A DNA stretch of 47,183 nt, from contig JAJDNE010000030.1 in the NCBI GenBank assembly GCA_022340825.1, positions 1 through 47,183 of the forward strand, written 5' to 3'. This document shows positions 17,700 through 24,579 of the stretch, piece by piece. How positions within the stretch are numbered: position 1 is the stretch's first letter; every line of letters starts with the position of its first letter. Below the pieces are notes generated by a model. The model worked only from the letters and a program-made list of their open reading frames with translations, searched no databases and was not told where the DNA came from. Source of the DNA: Acidiferrobacterales bacterium. GTDB taxonomy: Bacteria > Pseudomonadota > Gammaproteobacteria > Acidiferrobacterales > JAJDNE01. The translations under genes were made by a program, and so were the position numbers.

Positions 17700-18356
17700 A
17701 TGGCAACGTGTTCGCACACCTCAAATTGCGCCTTGTTCCCGATGATTTCGGTGAACAGCGCGCTCAAAGTCTGGCGCACTTTCTATTGTGAAGGAAAGTG
17801 GCACGAGTGTGCGCGCTATAAGTTGTCGCTCGAAGGAAAACCAGTTCCACCCAATTTGCTTCCCAATGGCAAGATGCTGGACATGGGCATTACGGAGACC
17901 GCGGCAGAGAGCAAGCCCGTGGCACCTGCCGAAAAACTGGGTGCCAGTTTTGACGACGAGCTGAACGATATTGAAAAAGATATTGCAAGTATTACCGGCA
18001 AACCCGCGTCACTGAAAACTCCGACGACACCGACGGCACCGGCCACCAGTACGGCACCAAAACCTGCTGCTACCGGACCTACCGCGTCATACTACCTGCG
18101 TATGCAGATTCAGCCGGCCACCGGCGTTATGAGTGAAATTATCCGAACTCTCGGTGAGCAGCGTGTAAGAATAGATGCAGTGACTGAGAAAAAGGCCTAT
18201 GCGCCGGATGCGCCCAGCTATTTGATTGTGCTGACGGATCAGACCGTCAGGGGGACGATTGATGAAGCGGTCAGCGCCCTGGCGAAACTGGCCAGCATCA
18301 TTGGTGATATCAAAGTGATCGAACTGGAAGCAATGAAGGACGGTCAACTAGTCTAG
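17700..18356 (+). CDS. unrecognised protein: four-Cys N-terminal domain plus homoserine-dehydrogenase-type ACT domain
   Basis: This is a 218-residue soluble protein with no named family that I recognise. Residues 1-60 hold four cysteines (4, 10, 30, 37) in a C-x5-C-x19-C-x6-C pattern ending CARYKLSLEGKPVPPNLLPN. Similar short Cys segments occur, as I recall, at the start of assorted environmental proteobacterial proteins, and could hold an Fe-S cluster or zinc. Residues 65-128 are a low-complexity Ala/Pro/Thr linker. Residues 129-214 are an ACT domain beginning SYYLRMQIQPATGVMSEII. It aligns without gaps to the ACT domain of the homoserine dehydrogenase encoded at 31495-32817, with about a third of residues identical by eye. 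ACT domains bind amino acids. AGGAG lies about 10 bases before the ATG. It is 43 bases upstream of the Sel1-YeeE gene and probably cotranscribed. Confidence 0.8.
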   Translation: MATCSHTSNCALFPMISVNSALKVWRTFYCEGKWHECARYKLSLEGKPVPPNLLPNGKMLDMGITETAAESKPVAPAEKLGASFDDELNDIEKDIASITGKPASLKTPTTPTAPATSTAPKPAATGPTASYYLRMQIQPATGVMSEIIRTLGEQRVRIDAVTEKKAYAPDAPSYLIVLTDQTVRGTIDEAVSALAKLASIIGDIKVIELEAMKDGQLV

Positions 18357-18399
18357 GTTTAGACTGATACCGGAACTATTCTCGATACGGATCAAACGT

Positions 18400-19578
18400 A
18401 TGAAATTACTCCAACGAATCAAATATCCCGTTTTACTACTGATCGCAATGATGATCACTGGCGGGATGGCTGCGGCCCAACAGTCAACCGATGTCTCGAC
18501 CATCCCCTGGCTTGCGGCGGCTAACAAGGGTGACGCCGAATCCCAGTACATCATGGGCAATGCCTATGCGTCCGGCATGCCAGCGCTGGGTATCCGGAAG
18601 GATCCCAAGCAGGCCTTCCAGTGGTATATGAAGGCGGCGAAACAGAAGCACGCCAATGCCCAGTATGAAGTTGCCGCCTCGTTTATTCTTGGCGACGGTG
18701 TCAGCAAGAATCTTAATGCTGCGCGTATCTGGTTGAAGCGCGCCGCTGACAATGGTCATCCCGATGCGGGTGAGATACTGGCCGGTTTCCCGGCACCGAC
18801 CGCCGCACCCGCGAAGCCAAAAGTGCCCCCAAAACCAGCGGGAACAACGCGAAGGGTTGTTGCACCACCGGTCGGTGATAGCGGCTATGAAGTTGCCGGA
18901 ATTCGTGTCGATCCGATGTCAATGATCGACGCGGTCGTCAACGTGCAGATCTTCGGTCCTTACTGGCCATGGTGGCTTGGAGGCACTGCGCTTGGATTGA
19001 TTACTGTCAGCTTCTGGCTGGCAGTCAAAACTACCCTCGGCGTTTCATCCAGCTTTGATCGTATTGTCAGCTGGCGCGAAGACCGCGACATGGCCAAGGC
19101 CGCAGCCGTCATGCAGGAAACACCAACGGGAGTGCTTGAGTCAGCGATGATGGCAGCGACCATGGAGCAGTTTGGCGACGATATTCCTGATGACATTTTA
19201 CTGGACGAGGGCGGGGCAGCGACGATGGCGGCGCCAATATCCTCGTCATCGGTCCGCATACCCTGGCCAGCCCATGTAACGTTTTTGCTTGCAACTGCTG
19301 TTGGCGGCTTTTTATCGGCGTTCGCCTCAGGCAGTTTTGACGTCCAGATGACCATGGGCAGTACATACGAACGCTTCTTTGGAAACGGCATTCTCATGTG
19401 GGCGGTATTGCTGGTAGGCGGTTTCCTTATCGGGTTTGGTACCCGGATGGGTGGAGGTTGCACTTCGGGTCACGGATTGAGCGGCTGTTCACGACTGCAA
19501 CCCGGCAGTCTGTTGGGTACGGCATCCTTTTTCGGTACCGCCATTGCGGTATCGCTGGCGATGGAGATGTTCCTATGA
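18400..19578 (+). CDS. Sel1-repeat / YeeE-YedE fusion membrane protein (first half of a sulfur-compound transporter)
   Basis: This 392-residue protein joins two families rarely seen together. Residues 1-27 are a signal peptide. Residues 38-127 hold about two Sel1-like repeats (AESQYIMGNAYASG, PKQAFQWYMKAAKQKHANAQYEVA, LNAARIWLKRAADNGHPDAGEIL), predicted to be periplasmic. A Pro/Ala-rich linker leads to a helix at 189-209 and the YeeE-type segment GVSSSFDRIVSWRED. At 342-366 comes the family hallmark GFGTRMGGGCTSGHGLSGC with Cys354 and Cys363. YeeE/YedE proteins (TsuA, PmpA) move thiosulfate or related sulfur species through paired Gly-Cys motifs. This protein holds only one half; the second half is the next gene, overlapping by four bases. 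The substrate is inferred from family only. Confidence 0.85.
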   Translation: MKLLQRIKYPVLLLIAMMITGGMAAAQQSTDVSTIPWLAAANKGDAESQYIMGNAYASGMPALGIRKDPKQAFQWYMKAAKQKHANAQYEVAASFILGDGVSKNLNAARIWLKRAADNGHPDAGEILAGFPAPTAAPAKPKVPPKPAGTTRRVVAPPVGDSGYEVAGIRVDPMSMIDAVVNVQIFGPYWPWWLGGTALGLITVSFWLAVKTTLGVSSSFDRIVSWREDRDMAKAAAVMQETPTGVLESAMMAATMEQFGDDIPDDILLDEGGAATMAAPISSSSVRIPWPAHVTFLLATAVGGFLSAFASGSFDVQMTMGSTYERFFGNGILMWAVLLVGGFLIGFGTRMGGGCTSGHGLSGCSRLQPGSLLGTASFFGTAIAVSLAMEMFL

Positions 19579-20006
19579 GCACAAAAGCGGGTAACTCCAA
19601 ATATCACTTGTACTTCGGCTTGTTCGGAATCCTGATGGGATTCACCATTGCGCGTATCGGGTTTGGCGATTTCAAAGAGGTGCACAACCTGTTTACGCTC
19701 GCCGATTTCCGTATTCTGCTGACGTTTGCCCTCGCAGTAGTGGTGGCAATGATTGGTTTTGCCGTGCTGGCGCGTGGCAAGTCGCTGCCGAAGAAGAAGA
19801 TTCATCCTGGCACGGCGATTGGTGGCGTATTGTTTGGCACTGGCTGGGCCATTACTGGCGCATGTCCCAGTATCGCCCTGGTACAGCTAGGCGTCGGTTA
19901 TATTCCGGCCATCGCAACTGGTGTTGGCATTTTCGCCGGAGCATATATTTACAAACATGTGCATGCGCGCTTCTTCCGCTGGGATCCAGGTTCTTGTGAA
20001 GTTTGA
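19575..20006 (+). CDS. YeeE/YedE family membrane protein (second half, PmpB-like)
   Basis: This 143-residue inner-membrane protein has about four helices. The ATG at 19575 overlaps the previous stop (ATGA) and is chosen over a frame that runs 177 bases further upstream inside the fusion gene. It opens KYHLYFGLFGILMGFTIARIGFGDF, the usual start of the second YeeE half, and carries the second hallmark GTGWAITGACPSIALVQLG with Cys97. Together with the preceding gene it supplies the paired motifs that one longer chain supplies in TsuA. Its stop is 10 bases from the convergent exonuclease gene, with no terminator visible. Confidence 0.88.
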   Translation: MSTKAGNSKYHLYFGLFGILMGFTIARIGFGDFKEVHNLFTLADFRILLTFALAVVVAMIGFAVLARGKSLPKKKIHPGTAIGGVLFGTGWAITGACPSIALVQLGVGYIPAIATGVGIFAGAYIYKHVHARFFRWDPGSCEV

Positions 20007-20016
20007 CAACAGATAG

Positions 20017-20895
20017 CTAGACAGACAGAAGGCGCTGGAACATGCGGTTACTAAAACGATGACGCGCACAAAATTCTTCCAGCCGTTTTGATTTAACCTG
20101 CTGTTTTCTCGTTGACGCCTCCGTACACCGTATGGGGGCGTTCTCGTTTATACGAGCCAATTGCTGCGAGAGATACGCCTGATCTCGAAATTGTTCCAGC
20201 TGTTGTTGCGCCCGTCTGGCACCACGCAATGGGAGCTGTGGTACACGTTCAAGGTCCCGATAAATGCGATCCAGAGACTTCAAGTGATCCAGTAGGGTAA
20301 CGGCAGTTTTCTGGCCGATTCCCGGAACTCCCGGAATGTTATCAACGGCGTCACCCATCAGGGCAAGCAGGTCTACGACTTGCCCGGCGCGAACGCCAAG
20401 TTTCTGTGCGATTTTTGACGAGCCCAGTTTTTCGTTCCTGGCAAAATTCCACCAGATGTCTCCTGGCTTGATCAACTGCGCAAGATCCTTGTCGCCGGTG
20501 ACGTAGTTCATCCGAAAATTGTTTTTGCGCATCTGTCTGGCTGCCGTACCAATCAGGTCATCAGCCTCAAAACGTTCGCTGGCGTAAGTTTTGAATCCGA
20601 GGATGTCCGCAAGCTCCCGGCATGCCTTCAACTGCGCCTCGAGTTCCGGCGGTGGTAGCTCCCGATTGGCCTTGTAGTGTGGATAGAGCTCATTGCGAAA
20701 CGAGGTTGTCAGGCTTTCATCAAACGCCACTACGAAATGTTCACCCTTGCTGGCGGACCCAAATTGATGCAGGAACTCGGCAAAGCCGTAGACAGCATTT
20801 ACCGGGTTTCCGTCCGCGCCGGTCATCGACTCGGGCAAGGAGAAATAGGCCCGAAAAATATAGATACTCGCGTCAATCAGATACAGCGTCTTCAT
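20017..20895 (-). CDS. 5'-3' exonuclease / flap endonuclease-like protein (Xni/ExoIX-like)
   Basis: This 292-residue protein of the FEN superfamily is the same domain as the N-terminal nuclease of DNA polymerase I, here free-standing. The acidic metal-binding motifs are visible: YLIDASIYIFRAYFS at 4-18, VVAFDES near 60, ERFEADDLIGTAA at about 108-120, TGDKDLAQLI near 135, and LMGDAVDNIPGVPGIGQKTA at about 180-199, which includes the helix-hairpin-helix. It likely trims flaps or 5' ends in repair or replication. The C-terminal 60 residues are Arg/Gln-rich. Whether it is orthologous to E. coli Xni or another free-standing member cannot be told. It is a single gene, divergent from the small gene at 21019. 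Confidence 0.88.
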   Translation of the reverse strand: MKTLYLIDASIYIFRAYFSLPESMTGADGNPVNAVYGFAEFLHQFGSASKGEHFVVAFDESLTTSFRNELYPHYKANRELPPPELEAQLKACRELADILGFKTYASERFEADDLIGTAARQMRKNNFRMNYVTGDKDLAQLIKPGDIWWNFARNEKLGSSKIAQKLGVRAGQVVDLLALMGDAVDNIPGVPGIGQKTAVTLLDHLKSLDRIYRDLERVPQLPLRGARRAQQQLEQFRDQAYLSQQLARINENAPIRCTEASTRKQQVKSKRLEEFCARHRFSNRMFQRLLSV

Positions 20896-21018
20896 GGCTG
20901 GAAAATATCACAGCTTGATCGCTTAATTCCCTTCAGGGGGCACGTCAATTGTGGTGACGGGAAAGCCCAGCTGTTAATATTTCCCGAATCCAAACCTACA
21001 TTCCTGAGCGGAGCCGGT

Positions 21019-21246
21019 ATGCCGTATTTTGTTTATGAGATCAGCCCAGATCGCAAGCTGACTCACGTTGAGACATTTGACGATTATCGTTCAGCAAAGA
21101 ATTTGTGTCGGGACAAACGCAAGGCCGGTGAGGTTACCAGTGGCCATGAATTGCGTATGGTATTCGCGCAAAACAAGAAGGAAGCCGAAGGACTGCTCAA
21201 GCAAAAACGGAAGCCATCGACCCCGATCGAGGAATGGGAAGTCTGA
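21019..21246 (+). CDS. small conserved protein of unknown function (75 residues)
   Basis: The 75-residue frame from this ATG begins MPYFVYEISPDRKLTHVETFDDY and continues through charged residues to EEWEV. I recall close relatives of this size in many beta- and gammaproteobacteria, with the same MPYFVYKI.P opening and a central R.VFA.N..EAE..L segment, always uncharacterised. GGAG stands 5 bases before the ATG, supporting this start over a longer frame that begins inside the exonuclease gene on the other strand. It is soluble, mixed-charge, and has no cysteine pair. Its stop codon directly abuts the stop of the convergent histidine kinase. Confidence 0.75.
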   Translation: MPYFVYEISPDRKLTHVETFDDYRSAKNLCRDKRKAGEVTSGHELRMVFAQNKKEAEGLLKQKRKPSTPIEEWEV

Positions 21247-22731
21247 TTAGGATGCCGCCATGGCTGATTCCGATGCATTGCCAGCCGGAAGAGTGACAGT
21301 AAATGTCGAGCCTTTATTTGGCCGGCTATCAACGGCTAAATAGCCGCCCATTAGCACGCACAGCTGCTGGCAGATAGCGAGGCCCAGCCCGGTACCCCCG
21401 TAGGCCCGTGTCGTAGAAGGGTCCGCCTGGGTAAATTCCTGAAAAATGGTATTGAAGTGCTCAGGTGCGATGCCGATTCCAGTATCGGATACTTTGAAGA
21501 TTATCCAGTCTCCATTGCCTCGCGATTGCCGCGAGACGCTCAATCCCACTTCACCGTTTTTGGTAAATTTTCCCGCATTATTGAGCAAATTGAGCAGAAT
21601 TTGCCTTAAGCGCATGCTATCAACATTCATGCGCCCAATATCGTCAGCGTAGTTGGTACTAAAACGATTGCCGTTGCTAGTAATGGACGGAAGCGCTATT
21701 CGGTAGATATTTTCCATGAACCTCGCAATATCGAACCATCCCGGAAGTATTTCCAGTTTTCCCGACTCCACTTTGGATAGATCGAGTACCTGGTCTACGA
21801 GCGTATGTAGCTGGCGACCGGCAGCATGGATATTTTCCAGGTCTTTAACAATGCCCGGGTTTTTCAGGCTTTCCATTTCCTCTTTCAGCATTTCACTGTA
21901 GCCGATAATGGCGTTCAAGGGAGTACGCAGTTCGTGACTCATGTTCGCCACGAACTGGCTTTTGGTCTTGCTTAGCGCCAGCGCATGATCACGGGACAGA
22001 GAAAGGTCGCGTGTGCGCTCTTCAATTTTTTCTTCCAGACTTATATTCACTTCGAGCAAGTCATTAATTGCCTTGTCGACTCGATCTTCCTGTTTTCGGG
22101 TAAAACGCACGATAAACAACGACGCCAGTATGCCGAATACAAACGTTGCAATCCCGGTTGCCAGGATCGCGTTGTGCGATTTTTGGGAATTGAGTCGTGC
22201 CTGAACCTCTGCTGCGTCTTTGAGTTGCGTTTGGTGTACAGCCAGCTCATCCAGAAGTAGTATCACGCGTGACTGGGCGTCGAATACAGTTTTCAAGCGT
22301 GATTCTATGTTTCGAATAGAGAGATCAAACATGGAGTCTTCAACCAGGCGGTTTTGCAGGGGGTAGGCCTCACTCATCGCGACATTGATTCTTTCTAGCA
22401 AGACCTTTTCCTTGTCATCCAACGCCATCTCCACCAGTCGATTACGTGCCTGTGCGACCGGGGTGGCATAACTGTAAAATCGCTCGATTTCCTTTTCTCT
22501 GTCGGAGACTTTCTTCAACAGGATTGCCGTACGCAGGCTAATTTGGCGTACGCGTATACCGTCGCGCATGGCATTAACCAGCTCGTATTTTTTCAGGTGC
22601 TTATCGGTGATAGACCGGAATCCTTTTTCCATCTGGCCCATGTGCGACAGGCTAAGGGTCAGCAATAACAGAAACGCTAGCAGTACAAATGCTAAAACCA
22701 GCGTCAGATAGTGTGTGGTACGTAATTGCAT
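21247..22731 (-). CDS. orphan sensor histidine kinase
   Basis: This 494-residue membrane kinase has helix 1 at about 9-30, a periplasmic helical domain (31-187) of four-helix-bundle character, helix 2 at 188-210, a coiled-coil stretch (213-255), and a HisKA domain with the phospho-accepting His266 in ANMSHELRTPLNAIIGYSEML. The ATPase domain shows the N box (LLNLLNNAGKFTKNGEV), the G1 box (VSDTGIGIAPEH) and the G2 box (GGTGLGLAICQQL). No clear HAMP domain is seen between helix 2 and HisKA, and no receiver domain or response regulator lies nearby, so the partner and signal are unknown. It lies 210 bases downstream of tRNA-Val on the same strand. Confidence 0.92.
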   Translation of the reverse strand: MQLRTTHYLTLVLAFVLLAFLLLLTLSLSHMGQMEKGFRSITDKHLKKYELVNAMRDGIRVRQISLRTAILLKKVSDREKEIERFYSYATPVAQARNRLVEMALDDKEKVLLERINVAMSEAYPLQNRLVEDSMFDLSIRNIESRLKTVFDAQSRVILLLDELAVHQTQLKDAAEVQARLNSQKSHNAILATGIATFVFGILASLFIVRFTRKQEDRVDKAINDLLEVNISLEEKIEERTRDLSLSRDHALALSKTKSQFVANMSHELRTPLNAIIGYSEMLKEEMESLKNPGIVKDLENIHAAGRQLHTLVDQVLDLSKVESGKLEILPGWFDIARFMENIYRIALPSITSNGNRFSTNYADDIGRMNVDSMRLRQILLNLLNNAGKFTKNGEVGLSVSRQSRGNGDWIIFKVSDTGIGIAPEHFNTIFQEFTQADPSTTRAYGGTGLGLAICQQLCVLMGGYLAVDSRPNKGSTFTVTLPAGNASESAMAAS

Positions 22732-22804
22732 GCAGTGGTTTGTCTGGCTCAGCTCGCGTAAATGCTTATTTGCGGAATTTTTTCGGATGAACGCCCCATG
22801 TCTG

Positions 22805-22839
22805 AATGATAGTCAGGAAATCGACGCCTGACAGTCATT
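22805..22839. other. imperfect hairpin between tRNA-Val and the histidine kinase
   Basis: Arms at 22805-22817 and 22827-22839 pair at 11 of 13 positions around a 9-base loop. It has no T-run on either strand, so it is not an obvious terminator. It could be a processing site downstream of the tRNA or a leader structure of the kinase message; neither is proven. Confidence 0.4.
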
Positions 22840-22940
22840 AAGCCACTAAAAAACAAAGGAAAATATGACGATGCACCTGATGCAGTGGGTGACGGAGATC
22901 AATGAGATTGAGCGAAAATCCTTGACGTATGAGGCCAATA

Positions 22941-23015
22941 TGGTGGGCGATAGTGGGTTCGAACCACTGACCCCTGCCGTGTGAAGGCAGTGCTCTACCA
23001 CTGAGCTAATCGCCC
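22941..23015 (-). tRNA. tRNA-Val (anticodon CAC)
   Basis: The reverse strand folds into a complete 75-base cloverleaf. The acceptor arm GGGCGAT pairs with ATCGCCC, the D stem is GCTC/GAGC, and the anticodon stem CTGCC/GGCAG encloses the loop TTCACAC with CAC at positions 34-36. The T arm has GTTCGAAC-type loop bases, and CCA is encoded. It reads GUG codons. The inverted repeat CCCGA-AAA-TCGGG at 23013-23025 spans the mature 5' end. Confidence 0.95.
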
Positions 23016-23140
23016 GAAAATCGGGAATAGATCTAACTATATCAGTGATTTTCGACAGGACCGCATGAGAGGCGCCAGGGCAGCCGATCCGGGTACCCGC
23101 TAGGGCAAGGTGGAATTGAGTTGTTTTGGCCGCAAATAGC

Positions 23141-23169
23141 TTGACCGTCCGTCATAAAGCTCTTAAAGT
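23141..23169 (+). promoter_or_regulatory. sigma-70-like promoter of the outer-membrane protein gene
   Basis: TTGACC (23141-23146) and TAAAGT (23164-23169) are 17 bases apart, matching five and four of six consensus bases. Transcription would begin near 23176, leaving a leader of about 105 bases, AT-rich with repeated AAAGTTAAAG. The 267 bases between tRNA-Val and the gene hold no other feature I can support. Confidence 0.5.
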
Positions 23170-23282
23170 TATTTACTTAGAGGCCAAAGTTAAAGTTAAA
23201 CTAGAAAGTAGGCCCGCAAACCGTGTCTCCACGCAGATAGACGCGATACCGCAAGAATTTCAGAAGGTTCGGGAGAATAAGC

Positions 23283-24101
23283 ATGAAAAAAATGGCGAAC
23301 TTTTACTGCGCACTAGCTCTTTTCGCGTTATCAACATCCGCCTACGCAGCCAATCCAGGGGAAGGTAAATGGGTTGCCGATGAGGTTTTTCGCGCATCCA
23401 ATTCGAGTGCCAGCACCGGCCTAGTCCATATGAATTCTGCTTACACCATTCGTGATGGAGAAATGTCGATCAACCTCGGGTTCGCGAGCGAGACCGATTC
23501 GGGAAGTGGTACCGACTACATCCACGTGCCATTGGCGATCACTTACGGCATTACGGATAAAACCGAATTTGGCCTGACGGCAAAATATATCAATGCCTCC
23601 GCGGGCCCGAGTGGCATGGCTGGTGGCGAAGCCAAAATGAAGTGGCGTTTCCGTAACCAGTCCGAATACCTTCCGGCAATGTCGCTCGCCTTTTCCCTCA
23701 TGTTTCCAGCCGGTGATGCCGCCTTGAACGAAGTCAGCAGCTGGGGTGCGCGCTTAAATTTCCTGATGGCCTCTGAGGCCCAGATAACTGACAACAGTTA
23801 TATCGGCATGTACGTCGACGTCGGTGCGACCAGCATCAATGATAGTGCGACTGGCCCGGACGATTACCTCAATGCTGACTTTGGTCTGTTATTTCCAATT
23901 AGCGATGACAAGCGGTTGCAGTTGATGCTCGAATTCAATTCTATCTCCGGCCGAACCAACACCTACCTGGGTACGGGCGATTACAACGCGATTACGCCAG
24001 GTCTTCGGTACGCATCGGAAGGTTTCAAATTGACGCTCGGTGCCCAGTCGAGGGACGTCAATGGCACTAAGCTGATCGGCACTATCGGCTGGGAATTCTA
24101 A
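23283..24101 (+). CDS. predicted outer-membrane beta-barrel protein
   Basis: This 272-residue protein has a Sec signal peptide (MKKMANFYCALALFALSTSAYA, cleavage after Ala22). The mature part alternates short amphipathic strands with Gly/Asn/Asp turns, for example MSINLGFASE, HVPLAITYGITDKTEFGLTAKY, RLQLMLEFNS and FKLTLGAQS, and ends in GWEF. An aromatic C-terminal Phe is the usual signal for outer-membrane barrel assembly. About ten strands seem likely. The pattern resembles uncharacterised proteins annotated as transporters or phenol-degradation-like barrels, but I cannot name the family. GGAG is 9 bases before the ATG. The VanZ-like gene follows closely. Confidence 0.75.
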   Translation: MKKMANFYCALALFALSTSAYAANPGEGKWVADEVFRASNSSASTGLVHMNSAYTIRDGEMSINLGFASETDSGSGTDYIHVPLAITYGITDKTEFGLTAKYINASAGPSGMAGGEAKMKWRFRNQSEYLPAMSLAFSLMFPAGDAALNEVSSWGARLNFLMASEAQITDNSYIGMYVDVGATSINDSATGPDDYLNADFGLLFPISDDKRLQLMLEFNSISGRTNTYLGTGDYNAITPGLRYASEGFKLTLGAQSRDVNGTKLIGTIGWEF

Positions 24102-24130
24102 CCAAGGGGCAGTTGCAGCTGCCGGACAAT

Positions 24131-24508
24131 ATGCGGTACTCGATATGGTGGTACGGTATTGGCGCGCTGTTACTCCTCGCAGTCATTGTTAGTTCGTTGG
24201 TGCCTGTGCCGAGAATCGAATCTGCGCCTAACGACAAGCTGATCCATTTTCTTCTCTATTTAGTCCCAATGGCCTGGTTTGGCCAGCTCCGGCTGCGACG
24301 TCATTGGCTGGCGCTCGGGTTTATATTGTTGGGATTCCTGCTTGAGTTAATCCAGGGCCAGACCCGTTATCGTACATTTGAATGGCTTGATGTTGTTGCC
24401 AACAGCACTGGTGTCATTGTGGCGTGGCTTGTTGTGACCACCCCGATGGGCCAGGTCCTGCGGCGATTAGACCAATGGCTGCAAACCAGGCGACCCGGGG
24501 TTCAGTAA
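24131..24508 (+). CDS. VanZ-like family membrane protein
   Basis: This small inner-membrane protein has 125 residues from the ATG and about four helices. The VanZ-like features are a KLIHFLLYLVPMAWFGQ segment (conserved D/N-K-..-H-F) and LGFLLELIQGQTRYRTFEWLDVVANS, whose E-..-Q....R......D...N pattern is the family signature. Function in Gram-negatives is unknown. A TTG at 24113 with AAGGGG close by is an alternative start adding six residues; neither has a well-spaced ribosome site. It follows the outer-membrane protein gene by 29 bases (11 if the TTG is used), so it is probably read from the same transcript. Confidence 0.8.
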   Translation: MRYSIWWYGIGALLLLAVIVSSLVPVPRIESAPNDKLIHFLLYLVPMAWFGQLRLRRHWLALGFILLGFLLELIQGQTRYRTFEWLDVVANSTGVIVAWLVVTTPMGQVLRRLDQWLQTRRPGVQ

Positions 24509-24579
24509 CGACAATGCAGTGAATTCATTCGATAAATTCAGTACCATACGCCGCCTCTAAGTCTGAGCCATTAAGCCTA

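Noticed and set aside
22865-22984. 39-codon frame with AGGAAAAT ribosome-like site, ending GFEPLTPAV
   Set aside because: Its second half is the antisense of tRNA-Val, a well-known source of false short proteins; no other support.
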